Below, piece by piece: positions 46,274 to 59,600 of a stretch of 64,000 nt of DNA. Under the pieces are notes generated by a model. It saw only the letters and a program-made list of their open reading frames with translations, was not told the origin of the DNA and did not search any database. Each line of letters begins with the position of its first letter. Position 1 is the first letter of the stretch. Both the position numbers and the translations under genes were made by a program. The DNA is taken from contig JAYJMM010000039.1 in the NCBI GenBank assembly GCA_037349105.1, forward strand, positions 248,001-312,000, in the 5' to 3' direction. This stretch comes from Limnomonas spitsbergensis. Lineage: Eukaryota > Chlorophyta > Chlorophyceae > Chlamydomonadales.

Positions 46274-47501
46274 GTACACCTGCATGAGTGCAAAGGGACT
46301 TCTTTGTTAGTGGGATTTGGAATTAATTTCGGTTACCAGGCTTTGAGAGTTCTTGGTGCTGAGCTGGTCGCAGGCGCCGAAATTTTCCAGAACCTAGTTG
46401 ATTTCGTCGCTTCCGCGGGACTGAACCTTGGCTTCGCCTAATTAATGTTTTAGGTACCAGTTTGGGTACGACTCGTAACCAGTAACCACAAAAATATCCC
46501 CGATTAGTGCATTACAAGGGAGCAGTGCAACATGATGGGTTGCTGAGCTTCGTCATTGCTTGCATGCCGACCATTGGCTGCATCTTTTTTTGCATGGCTG
46601 TAATGCCGAGGGTCAACAATCCATAGCTGATGAACACTTGTATCCTTGCTTGTCTGATAGCCCCTCCCATGCACCCTGCTTTTCCCCCTAAACATGTACC
46701 CTGCTCGTTCCTGCCACATGGCGGCTTGTCCCTGGTCGAGGAGGCTGTCCACTTGGAGTTGACCTTACCGGCATTCTACAAGGAGTCTTGAAAGATCGGT
46801 ATGAGAGGGGTGGAGAGATTCCGCTGTACGTTGGCTGAAAGTACGCCGCAGGATCAGGATGTGCCAGTGGTCAGTGGACTTGGGACGCCAAGGGGGAGAG
46901 CTGCAGTTCAAAGACTGTTATCCGGACTGGACAGAAATGTAGCCGCGGATTCACGATATCGGTATGTCACTCAGGTGATGGTGATAGGCGCCGCATGGAT
47001 CACTACAGCTCACTGTTTAACGATCAACCCGCTTGGCTTCGGAGCCGATGGAATCATGCCACCCCCTGATCGGCGTCCCTGACTATCTGTCCCAGCCGGG
47101 CTCGTGGCTCCTCTCTAGTTTTAGCCGACGCAGATCCTAGCATGCAGCACCCCCCTGGTTAGTTTCAATACTATTGCACTTCGATGGTATGCCCCGGGCA
47201 GAGGCGCATCCTAACTCGGCACAGCTGCCCACCGACAGCTCCTCCCCTCCGACGTGTACGGCATGTGACCCGTGGCCGTATTTTCCTGCCCCCCTGCGCC
47301 CCATCCCATCCGCATCCGGTGATCCCATCCCACATCCCGCTCCCGCAGGACCTGTTCCTTCGCATCCCCTCCACATATCTCAAGCCGATCCTCTCGATCC
47401 CCAGGACCCCGATCCACATCGTTCACAGGAGAAAGAGTTTACTGCCTTAGTTCCACGGGGGGGAATCAAGCTCTAGAGATATCCGTTGCTAGTCTAAGGC
47501 G
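46274..47501. other. Divergent intergenic region, no gene recognised
   Basis: It separates the CZIB homologue (minus) from the CHERP-like gene (plus). A plus-strand frame at 46801-47082 and a Pro-rich one at 47174-47476 have no recognised family. The promoters of both genes should lie here, but I cannot place them. Confidence 0.35.
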
Positions 47502-50500
47502 ATGCAGGGCCAGGCCCAATGGTTCACGCCTTGGGAGCCCACCCCGCACTTCTGCGGCCCTTGCCAGGACGCCTCCGTCAACGAGCGAATCGGCGTCACT
47601 GTTCGCTACGCGGTCAAAAGCGGCCCCGCGTTCCTAGAGATGATGAAGGAGAAGCACCGGGCCGATCCCAACTTCGCCTTCCTGTTCGCCGGCGAGGCGT
47701 ACCAATTCTACCGCTGGTCGCTGTTCTGCGCGCTGCACAACCTGCCAGTGGATCAGCCGCTACTCACTGCTCCCCCCCCTGGGGCCGGGGGGCTGCCGCC
47801 GCAGCTGCACGCCATGCAGCAGCACCAGCAGCAGCAGCACCCCATGCACCATGGTGCGGGTCCGCCGCCGCTGCAGCACATGGGCAGCGGCGGCCCGATG
47901 GCCATGCAGCAGCCCATGCAGCCCATGCAGCCACACCAACAACGTGTCCCCATGCTGCCCCCCGACATGGAGAGTGGCTTCAAGCTGGTCCTTGAGGGCC
48001 TATCAGGATCCAAGGTGAGAGCTGAGGAGGTTCCAGGGGGCGAGCTGTTCGGGGTTGCCGTTACTGCACCTATACAGTCGGCTCCAACGCCTTGATCCAT
48101 GTTGAGAGCTAAGGATGGCCTGGAGGGTGAGCTGTTAGGGATTGCTGTTGCAGCATCTATGCACACATGCCCCAATGCCCAGATTTATGTCGAGAGTGGA
48201 GGATGGCCCGGAGGACAAGCTGTAAGGGTTGCTTAAGCTGAAGAGGTTGCTGTTGGCTGAGGAATAGGGGGGGCACTGTAAGGGGGGCTGGATGTTGGAG
48301 GGGCTGCTGCCGTAGGGGCTGCTTTGGAGATGGCCCGGAGGGTGAGTTGCTAGAGGTTGCTATTGCAGGGTGTATGCATCTGCGCCCTGGTCAAATGAGA
48401 GTGTGAAGCATAGACGCTCCCGAATGCGAAGTAGCCCATGATCGAAAGGTGTGATCCAGTGTAAGAAAAGAATCCAGGGTGCGCGATGGGGACAAATGGA
48501 GAAGAGACAAACAAGTGAGCTAATGTGCGCAATGCATGGCTCTTCCGCTGCTTGGGTCACCGGCCGGAGGACGGTCCACGTTTGGTGGGAGTCGGCCCAG
48601 GGGTGGCTATGGGTCGGCCCAGCAATGGTGGTCCCTTACCCACTTAAGTAAACAGTGTGATGCCGCCACCTCAGCGCCACCTCAGCGCCACCCCTCTATC
48701 GTTTGGATGGATGCACCGAGTCTCTGACAACAGCAGAGCACCAGGACGCTGCGGGGCTGTTGGGGATGCCGCCACCTCAGCGCCACCCCTCTATAATGCA
48801 GAACAACTGCTTCTCCTTCTATATGGGTGGATTCACCGAGTCCCTGACAACAGCAGAGCACCGAAAGAAGGTGGCGCCGCCTCAATCCCACGTTGTTCGG
48901 GAGGTTTGGAAGGGGTGACTGGCGCTGTACAATTGCGCCGCGATCTAGAAATCGTGTACGTAATTACTGTCCCTTACTGGTAGGAGTAGCTGAATTTACC
49001 ATGAGATTGCGTTGATTGACACTCAGCTACGTAATTTAGCCACCGCAAGCACCGTAATCGACACAGTACTGGTGGTGATGGGTGCGGCGTCAGTAAAGGG
49101 TCACATGGACTCCTCCCTGAACGTGTCAAGGGTGGGCCATGCAGCCATGTGCAAGCCATGCAGCCATAAGCAGGCCATGTAGCCATAGGTCCATGTGTGG
49201 GGACAGGCAAGCTCAGCAGCCATGCCCCTCCATGCCAGCCATGCAGCCATGCCCCTCCATGCCAGGCATGCAGCCATGCCCCTCCATGCCAGGCATGCAG
49301 CCATGCCCCTCCATGCCAGGCATGCAGCCATGCCCCTCCATGCCAGCCATGCAGCCATGCCCCTCCATGCCAGCCATGCAGCCATGCCCCTCCATGCCAG
49401 GCATGCAGCCATGCCCCTCCATGCCAGCCATGCAGCCATGCCCCTCCATGCCAGCCATGCAGCCATGCACCTCCATGCCAGCCATGCAGCCATGCCCCTC
49501 CATGCCAGCCATGCAGCCATGCCCCTCCATGCCAGCGATGCAGCCATGCCCCTCCATGCCAGCCATGCAGCCCTGTCCCTCCATGCCAGCCATGCAGCCA
49601 TGCCCCTCCATGCCAGCCATGCAGCCATGCCCCTCCATGCCAGCCATGCAGCCATGCCCCTCCATACCAGCCATGCAGCCATGTCCCTCCATGCCAGGCA
49701 TGCAGCCATGCCCCTCCATGCCAGCGATGCAGCCATGCCCCTCCATGCCAGCCATGCAGCCCTGTCCCTCCATACCAGCCATGCAGCCCTGTCCCTCCAT
49801 GCCAGCCATGCAGCCATGCCCCTCCATGCCAGCCATGCAGCCATGCCCCTCCATGCCAGCCATGCAGCCATGCCCCTCCATGCCAGGCATTCAGCCATGC
49901 CCCTCCATGCCAGCCATGCAGCCATGCCCCTCCATGCCAGCCATGCAGCCCTGTCCCTCCATGCCAGCCATGCAGCCATGCCCCTCCATGCCAGCCATGC
50001 AGCCATGCGCCCCCATGCCAGCCATGCAGCCATGCAGCCATGCCCCTCCATGCCAGGCATGCAGCCATGCCCCTCCATGCCAGCCATGCAGCCATGCAAA
50101 TAATAATTTATTATGCAGCCATGGAGCCATCGGTGGGAACAGGCGAGCTTTTTAGCCATGCATCTCCATAGTCAGCTATGCAGCCACACAGCTGTAACTC
50201 GGCCATGCAGCCTTGCGCCATGCGCATGGGCATGCAAGAGGAGGGTGCTGCTCAGCTGCAGCCGCAACCTCTGGGCTCGCGATGTTGTTTCACACCTTGC
50301 TTCCAAGGAGCTTTTTGCCAGTCGCAATAGATGTGAACCGAGTATGAAAAGTGAGGATGTGTGATGAGACAGGCTGGCAGTTTGACAACTCGTTTACGCT
50401 GCCGCTGGTGCATGTGACTAGCCTCCTTCCGGAAGCAGACGGAATGCAAATTACCGTGCCTTCCTGCCTCCTGGAGAAAAAGTTGTACAACCCTTGGCGG

Positions 50501-53500
50501 CCATGCCTGACGCAGCCATCCATGCTTAGGTCGCACCAGGGGTCACACCTCGCAATCAACGACAGCCCCTAGGAATACGTTTGTGGTGTGGATCAGAACT
50601 GAGGAATACGTTTGTGGTGTGGATCAGAACTGGCGCTGTGTAATGAACCGATGGTCGTGTTCAGGGGCCGCACTATGCCCCAACCCAGGACCACTCCACC
50701 TCTTATGTTTCTTTGTGTTCAGCTAGGCTACATTTGAGCTACATTTCAGCTACCTCCTGGCCTCCAGCCAGAGGTTCCATGTACGACCAGCCATACTTCT
50801 AAGATCTATGTGTATCTCTAAGATCTCTGTGTACTCAAGGTTTGGCCTCATGGTTTGGCCAGCCATACTTCTAAGACCTCTGTGTACCTGCAAGACCTCT
50901 CTGTACCTCTAAGACCTCTGTGTACCTCTTAGACCTCTGTGTACCTGCAAGACCTCTCTGTACCTCTAAGACCTCTGTGTACCTCTTAGACCTCTGTGTA
51001 CCTGTAAGACCTCTGTGTACCTGCAAGACCTCCGGCTGATCCCCGCGCTGCCGCTCCCACCCCAATTCAGGAGTCAATCAAGAGCAGCCAGCAGTGGTTC
51101 CTGGCCTGCCAGCCCGCTCAGCAGCACGCTGCCGGGCTGGCGGCCGTCATGGCCCGGCGGCTGGTGGGCCTGCCGGAATACGACAAGCAGTTGCACGTCA
51201 TCTACCTGGCAAACGACATCCTGTTCAAGGCGTAAGTGTGGGATGGGTGTACTGCCTAGTGTGAACGTGATGCACATCAACTTCCTGGTGAATTCCACAA
51301 CTCTGAAGGCGTGAGCATGGGCGGTCCCCCCCCCTGAGGGCTACTTCCTGCTTTCAAATGAAAACATAAAAACCCTGTAGAGCTGGTACGAATTGATCTG
51401 CCCTCCTTCATGCCCCCTCTTTCATACCCCCTCCCTCATACCCCCTCTCGTCTGCCCCGCAGGCCACAGCCCAAATTGCTCATGAAGTCAGAATCCTCCC
51501 CCCTGCCCCCTGCTCATGCCCCTGCTCATGCCCCCACTCCCCCTGTCAGTCTCATAGCCCATATTGCGCATCATCCTTCCTCCCTGCCCCCGCTCATGTC
51601 CCCTGCCCCCCTGCTCCTTCTCCCCCCTGTCAGGCTCCAAGCCCGTCAGCCAGGTACGCCCTCTACCTCCGACCCAGTGGCCTCAGCCTTCCTCCCGGTA
51701 CTGGGACCCATGCTGGCAGCCACCTACCTGCGAGGAGGAAAGAAGGAAGAGGTGGGAGGAGGGGGAGGAGGGAGGGAGGGGGGGGGATGGGAATGGTGCA
51801 GGTGGCGGGACAGAGAAGGGGGGGAGGAGGGAAAGCGGGGAGGGAAAGGGGGAGGAGGGGGGAGGGGGAATGGGAAAGGGGCAGGGGGCGGGACAGAAAG
51901 GGGGGACGAGGGAAAGGGGGGGGGGGAGGGAGGAGAGGGGGGGCGGGAAAGAGAAGGGGGGGGGGGGTAGGTGTGGGATGAAGGAGGGGGGGAGCGTTTG
52001 GGGGGGAGGGAAGAGGAGGGGGACAGAAATGCAGCGGGACAGAGGCACGGGTGGATCTCATGGTTTGGGTGAAGAGTTCTATGTTTAGGTTCTAGGCTTG
52101 GAAACGCTCCCCTCTACCTGGTTGGCCTCGATTGGTGTGGCTGAAGTTGCACAGCATGTCGCCTGTTGCCTGTCCCCCACCGCTGTCTGCCCCAGTGGAT
52201 GTTACCTGAATGTCGCAGCATCTAATAGATGCCCGGGCCGGCGCGCGCTGAGTGGGCCAGAAACATTTCGACGCTGTGACCGTATCCCGCCCTCTTCTTC
52301 CTACCGTGTAGTGCGGTTTCATGGAACTTTCACCTACTCGTACTGTCTGATGCGTGCACTGACAGGTGCGCGCTAAGCTGGCTCAGATTGTTTGAATGCT
52401 GCCCCCGCCCCCTTGCCCCCGCCCCCTCTTCTGGCCAACTTATTTTCATGGAATTGACACCTCCTGGTGTTATCTGATGCGTGCACTGTCAGGTGCGTGC
52501 CAAGCTGACTAAGATCCTGTCCTTCTACACCCTAAACCCTCCATTGCCAGGTGCGTGCCAAGCTGGCCAAGATTCTATCCTTCTGGGTGGAGCGAGGTGT
52601 CTTTGAGGCAGCGGCCGCAGCTCAGTTTGAGGCGGCCATGATGACCTTGTTGGATCCTGCAGCGGGTCTGGAGCAGGTGAGTCGGCAGGGGGGTATTGGG
52701 CGACTGGGCGAGGGCTGTGAGGGGGGGTCTTTAGCCTTGTCTCTTCAATGCTGCAGCATGTTTGGAGCAGGTGAGTGTGCAGGGGGGTATTGGGCGAGGG
52801 CTGCAAGGGGGGGTCTTAGGCCCTGACTGTTTTAGATCCCGCAGCAGATCTGGAGCAGGTGAGTGTAAAGGGGGGTATTGCGGGCTTGGGCTTGGGCTCC
52901 GGGAGGGGGGGGGCTCGACTCTGGAAATCAGAGGGGCGGGCCTGGGGAAAGCGCTAAGGAGGGGCTGAGGTCTGGGGGCGGGCATGACATTGGGGGGGGG
53001 AGGGGTTATGACAGTCAGGGGTAGGGGGGGGGGTGAGGCGGGGGCAGAACTGGCAGTGGGAGAGGGCATAACATTGTGGGGACTGGGGGGGAGGAGGGGG
53101 GCAGGACACGGTGGGGAGGGGGGCAAACATGTAAAGAGGGGACATATAAGGGGAGAGCAGGGGAGTGGGAGAGAATATGCCTGTAGGGTTTAGGGTTAAG
53201 GGGGGGCAGCATGGGTTATCGGTTCAGTTGGAATAGGTTACAGGGTTCAGAAGTCAGATGATAGCACATCGCATTTCGGTTGGCTTCAAAACACCTAAGC
53301 CGTAGCCCTGGCCACACTTGAGTGAGTTGACATCAAAGTAGGGTTAAGCTCTCAGCCTGGTCACACTTCCGCCAGTTGACATCAAAACGCTGATGCTCTC
53401 AACTTGGCCGCACTTAAGTCACACTTACATTGACATCCAAACGCTGAAGCTCTCAACTTGGCCACACTTAAGTCACACTTACGTTGACATCCAAACGTTG

Positions 53501-53662
53501 AAGCCATCACCCTGGTCATTGCAGGCCCTGGCTACTGTGCCACCTCAGCAGCAGACACCCTGGCAGCCGCTGCAACACCTGCAACACCAGCAACCGCCGC
53601 CGCAGCAGACACCCTGGCAGCAGCAGCAACAGCAGCAGCAACAGCCGCAGCCCCCCTGGCTG

Positions 53663-53694
<32 letters not shown>

Positions 53695-56600
53695 ACAGCA
53701 GGTTCCGCCTCCGGGCATGCCGCCGGGCATGCCCGGCTTTCCAGGGCAGATGCCTCCCATGGGCATGCCGCCGATGGGCATGGCAGGCCCGCCCCCGGGC
53801 GCGCACGGGCAGCAGCCGCCGCCGCCCCCCTGGGGACACCACCTGGCGCCGCCTCCGCCCTACCACCCCGGTGGGCAGCCGCACCCTGGTTCACATGGGC
53901 AGGTGGGTGGGAGGTGCATCTGGGTCACATGGATCACATGGGCAGGTGGGTGGGGAGGTGGGTGCAGGTGGGAGGTGCATCTGGTTCACATGGGCAGGTG
54001 GGTGGGGGGGTGAAAGGTGCATGTGCAAGTGCATGATGTCTATGCTGATGTATGCACAGATGTGTGGAGAGTGGAAGGTGTGGGGAACCTCACACACCAT
54101 CGTGCCTCCCTCCGGAACCTCTTGCTGCCCCCTGACACGTGAACACCTTGCCTCCCTCTAGATACCTCTGGCTATCCCCTGACACATACACACCTGCCCC
54201 CCCCCCCCCCCCCCCTCAGATGCTTCAGGGCTGGACCCGCACACATGCCCCTGCCCCTTTCCTCAGAAATCTCTTGCTTTCCCATCAAATGCATGCCTGT
54301 CCTCCCACTAAGATACCTCAGGGCATCTAACCCCCACTCCTCCCCCTCCGAAACCTCTTGCTATCCTCTAAAACGCATGCCTGCCCCCCCCCCCCCCGTT
54401 AGATGCCTCAGGGTTGGCCTCTCACACATGCACCTTCCCCTTTCCTCAACAACCTCTTGCTGTACCATCCAACGCATGCCTGCCCCCCCCCCCCCTTACA
54501 TGCCTCAGGGTTGGCCTCTCACACATGCACCTGCCCCTCCCCTCAGTAGCCTCTTGCTGTCCCCTGACACACACATGCCTGCCCCCCCCCCTCAGATAAA
54601 TCAGGGCTGGCCCCTAACATCCCACTGCCCCTCCCCGGTCTGAAACTTCTTGCTGTCCCCTGACACACACATGTCCCCTGACACACACATGCCCCCCTTC
54701 CCCTTCAGATGCCTCAGGGTTGGCCCCTAACCCCCACTGCCCCCCCCCCCCCCTCAGATGCCTCAGGGTTGGCCCCTACCCCCCACTGCCCCCCTCACCC
54801 CGCCCTCAGATGCCTCAGGGCTGGCCCCTAACCCCCAACTGCCTCCCCCCCCTCAGATGCCTCAGGGTTGGCCCCTAACCCCCCACTGCCCCGCTCCCCT
54901 CAGATGCCTCAGGGTTGGCCCCTAACCCCCCACTGCCCCCCCCTCCCCTCAGATGCCTCAGGGTTGGCCCCTAACCCCCACTGCCTCCCTCCCCTCAGAT
55001 GCCTCAGGGTTGGCCTCTAACCCCCCACTTCCCCCCTCCCCTCAGATGCCTCAGGGTTGGCCCCTAACCCCCCACTGCCCTCCCTCCCCTCAGATGCCTC
55101 AGGGTTGGCCCCTAACCCCCCACTGCCTCCCCCCCCCCCCTCCCTCAGATGCCTCAGGGTTGGCCCCTAACCCCCACTGCCCCCCCCCCCTCAGATGCCT
55201 CAGGGTTGGCCTCTAACCCCCCACTGCCCCCCCCCCTCAGATGCCTCAGGGTTGGCCCCTAACCCCCCACTGCCCCGCTCCCCTCAGATGCCTCAGGGTT
55301 AGCCCCTAACCCCCCACTGCCCCCCCCTCCCCTCAGATGCCTCAGGGTTGGCCCCTAACCCCCACTGCCTCCCTTCCCTCAGATGCCTCAGGGTTGGCCT
55401 CTAACCCCCCACTTCCCCCCTCCTCTCAGATGCCTCAGGGTTGGCCCCTAACCCCCACTGCCCTCCCTCCCCTCAGATGCCTCAGGGTTGGCCCCTAACC
55501 CCCACTGCCCTCCCTCCCCTCAGATGCCTCAGGGTTGGCCCCTAACCCCCCACTGCCTCCCCCCCCTCAGATGCCTCAGGGCTGGCCCCTAACCCCCCAC
55601 TGCCCCCTCCCCTCAGATGCCTCAGGGTTGGCCCCTAACCCCCCACTGCCACCCCCCCCTCAGATGCCTCAGGGCTGGCCCCTAACCCCCCACTGCCCCC
55701 CTCCCCTCAGATGCCTCAGGGTTGGCCCCTAACCCCCCACTGCCTCCCTCCCCTCAGATGCCTCAGGGTTGGCCCCTAACCCTCCACTGCCCCCCCCCCC
55801 CCCCCCTCAGATGCCTCAGGGTTGGCCCCTAACCCCCCACTGCCCCCCTCCCCTCAGATGCCTCAGGGTTGGCCCCTAACCCCCCACTGCCCCCCTCCCC
55901 TCAGATGCCTCAGGGTTGGCCCCTAACCCCCCACTGCCCCCCCCCCCCCCCCCCCCCTCAGATGCCTCAGGGTTGGCCCCTAACCCCCCACTGCCCCCCC
56001 CCCCCCCTCAGATGCCTCAGGGTTGGCCCCTAACCCCCCACTGCCCCCCCTCCCCTCAGATGCCTCAGGGTTGGCCCCTAACCCCCCACTGCCCTCCCTC
56101 CCCTCAGATGCCGCAGGGCTGGCCTCTAACCCCCCACTGCCCTCCCTCCCCTCAGATGCCTCAGGGCTGGCCCCTAACCCCCCACTGCCCCCCCCTCCCC
56201 TCAGATGCCTCAGGGTTGGCCCCTAACCCCCCACTGCCCCCCCCCCCCCTCAGATGCCTCAGGGTTGGCGCCTACCCCCCACTTCCCCCCTCCCCTCAGA
56301 TGCCTCAGGGTTGGCCCCTAACCCCCCACTGCCCCCCCCCCCCTCAGATGCCTCAGGGTTGGCGCCTACCCCCCACTGCCCCTCCCCCTCAGATGCCTCA
56401 GGGTTGGCCTCGAACCCCCCACTTCCCCCCTCCCCTCAGATGCCTCAGGGTTGGCCCCTAACCCCCCACTGCCCTCCCTCCCCTCAGATGCCTCAGGGTT
56501 GGCCCCTAACCCCCCACTGCCTCCTCCCCCTCAGATGCCTCAGGGCTGGCCCCTAACCCCCCACTGCCCCCTCCCCTCAGATGCCTCAGGGTTGGCCCCT

Positions 56601-59600
56601 AACCCCCCACTGCCACCCCCCCCTCAGATGCCTCAGGGCTGGCCCCTAACCCCCCACTGCCCCCCTCCCCTCAGATGCCTCAGGGTTGGCCCCTAACCCC
56701 CCACTGCCTCCCTCCCCTCAGATGCCTCAGGGTTGGCCCCTAACCCTCCACTGCCCCCCCCCCCCCCTCAGATGCCTCAGGGTTGGCCCCTAACCCCCCA
56801 CTGCCCCCCTCCCCTCAGATGCCTCAGGGTTGGCCCCTAACCCCCCACTGCCCCCCTCCCCTCAGATGCCTCAGGGTTGGCCCCTAACCCCCCACTGCCC
56901 CCCCCCCCCCCCCTCAGATGCCTCAGGGTTGGCCCCTAACCCCCCACTGCCCCCCCCCCCCCCCCTCAGATGCCTCAGGGTTGGCCCCTAACCCCCCACT
57001 GCCCCCCCTCCCCTCAGATGCCTCAGGGTTGGCCCCTAACCCCCCACTGCCCTCCCTCCCCTCAGATGCCGCAGGGCTGGCCTCTAACCCCCCACTGCCC
57101 TCCCTCCCCTCAGATGCCTCAGGGCTGGCCCCTAACCCCCCACTGCCCCCCCCTCCCCTCAGATGCCTCAGGGTTGGCCCCTAACCCCCCACTGCCCCCC
57201 CCCCCCCCTCAGATGCCTCAGGGTTGGCGCCTACCCCCCACTTCCCCCCTCCCCTCAGATGCCTCAGGGTTGGCCCCTAACCCCCCACTGCCCCCCCCCC
57301 CCTCAGATGCCTCAGGGTTGGCGCCTACCCCCCACTGCCCCTCCCCCTCAGATGCCTCAGGGTTGGCCTCGAACCCCCCACTTCCCCCCTCCCCTCAGAT
57401 GCCTCAGGGTTGGCCCCTAACCCCCCACTGCCCTCCCTCCCCTCAGATGCCTCAGGGTTGGCCCCTAACCCCCCACTGCCTCCTCCCCCTCAGATGCCTC
57501 AGGGCTGGCCCCTAACCCCCCACTGCCCCCCCCCCCCCCCCCTCAGATGCCTCAGGGTTGGCCCCTAACCCCCCACTGCCCCCCCTCCCCTCAGATGCCT
57601 CAGGGTTGGCCCCTAACCCCCCACTGCCCCCCTCCCCTCAGATGCCTCAGGGTTGGCCCCTAACCCCCCACTGCCCTCCCTCCCCTCAGATGCCTCAGGG
57701 CTGGCCTCTAACCCCCCACTGCCCTCCCTCCCCTCAGATGCCTCAGGGCTGGCCCCTAACCCCCCACTGCCCCCCCCTCCCCTCAGATGCCTCAGGGTTG
57801 GCCCCTAACCCCCCACTGCCCCCCCCCCCCTCAGATGCCTCAGGGTTGGCGCTATCCCCCACTGCCCCTCCCCCTCAGATGCCTCAGGGTTGGCCCCTAA
57901 CCCCCCACTGCCCCCCCCCCCCTCAGATGCCTCAGGGTTGGCGCCTACCCCCCACTATCCCTCCCCCTCAGATGCCTCAGGGCTGGCCCCTAACCCCTAC
58001 TGCCCCCCCCCCCCCTCAGATGCCTCAGGGTTGGCCCCTAACCCCCCACTGCCCCGCTCCCCTCAGATGCCTCAGGGTTGGCCCCTAACCCCCCACTGCC
58101 CCCCCCTCCTCTCAGATGCCTCAGGGTTGGCCCCTAACCCCCACTGCCTCCCTTCCCTCAGATGCCTCAGGGTTGGCCTCTAACCCCCCACTTCCCCCCT
58201 CCCCTCAGATGCCTCAGGGTTGGCCCCTAACCCCCCACTGCCCTCCCTCCCCTCAGATGCCTCAGGGTTGGCCCCTAACCCCCTACTGCCTCCCCCCCCT
58301 CAGATGCCTCAGGGCTGGCCCCTAACCCCCCACTGCCCCCTCCCCTCAGATGCCTCAGGGTTGGCCCCTAACCCCCCACTGCCACCACCCCCTCAGATGC
58401 CTCAGGGCTGGCCCCTAACCCCCCACTGCCCCCCTCCCCTCAGATGCCTCAGGGTTGGCCCCTAACCCCCCACTGCCTCCCTCCCCTCAGATGCCTCAGG
58501 GTTGGCCCCTAACCCCCCACTGCCTCCCCCCCCTCAGATGCCTCAGGGCTGGCCCCTAACCCCCCACTGCCCCCTCCCCTCAGATGCCTCAGGGTTGGCC
58601 CCTAACCCCCCACTGCCACCCCCCCCTCAGATGCCTCAGGGCTGGCCCCTAACCCCCCACTGCCCCCCTCCCCTCAGATGCCTCAGGGTTGGCCCCCCTC
58701 TGGTGGCGGCCAGCAGATGATGATGCAGAGCATGCAGAGCCCACCCGGTCCTCCCCCAAACCACCAAAACCAGCACGGGGGCCATCAGCCGCCCGCAGAC
58801 CCTCGCATGGGTGAGATGGGAGGCCATGCAGGCGGGGCAGACAGGCGGGTGTTTGCCTGTTTGGGGTGAAGTGGTGCATGTGACTCGAGTTGAAGGCGGG
58901 TCAGACCCGGGTGCTTGGGGTGAAGTGATGCATGCGAGTCAAATCAAAGGAGGGACACGCGAGGCAAAAGATCGAGTTGCTTAAGGAGCACATGACCCAG
59001 CTGAAGTTAGATGCAAGTGAGATCCGCGAATCCTCTCGTTTTTGGAGCCTCATGGTCTCTAGTGAGGATAGGTTGCTGGCCAGTGTTAGCTAGGGCAACT
59101 GTATCAGGGACATGATTCATTTGTGTCACCACATGGCATTGTGTGAGCCAAGCGAGCGAAACGATAAGAAGCGCATGGTCGAGCTGATTGGAATTGACCC
59201 CTCCCCACCTCGAAACTTTTTTTACTGAGACATCATGGTTTGACTGGGTCACGGAGGCGAAATGGGGGGGCTAGCCAGGGGTCGTTAATTACTTTTTCAT
59301 GATGGGGTGGTGAGCTTGTTTTTCTTGCCCCCCCCCCCCCTTCGCTACAAATAACTTGAATACCCCCCCCCCTGGCGCCACCCTCTCCCACAGCTGACCT
59401 CCGCCGAGAGAGGGACTCTGGGAGCACGCCCGCGGCCGCCCCGCCCCCGGACTTGCTTCCTGCCACCTCCACCGGCCCCTCCACGGGCAGCTTCTCCTTC
59501 CCTCCCGGCCTGCTGCCCCGGCTCTGCCGCGACAAAGAACGCCACAGCAACGCCTACGCCCCGCTGGACCCCTTGGACATTGAGAGGGAAGGTGAGAGAG

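Noticed and set aside
46801..47476. Small plus-strand genes upstream of the CHERP-like gene
   Set aside because: No recognised domain, splice partner or repeat relationship; left as unassigned intergenic sequence.
48974..50171. Met/Pro/Cys/Gln and Trp/Gly/His repeat proteins on both strands
   Set aside because: By-product of a 27-bp repeat within intron 1 of the CHERP-like gene.
53925..58720. Repeated MPQGWPLTPHC frames as a proline-rich protein
   Set aside because: Each unit is an acceptor plus exon start; frame changes with the length of every C-run, and only the last unit continues as a true exon.
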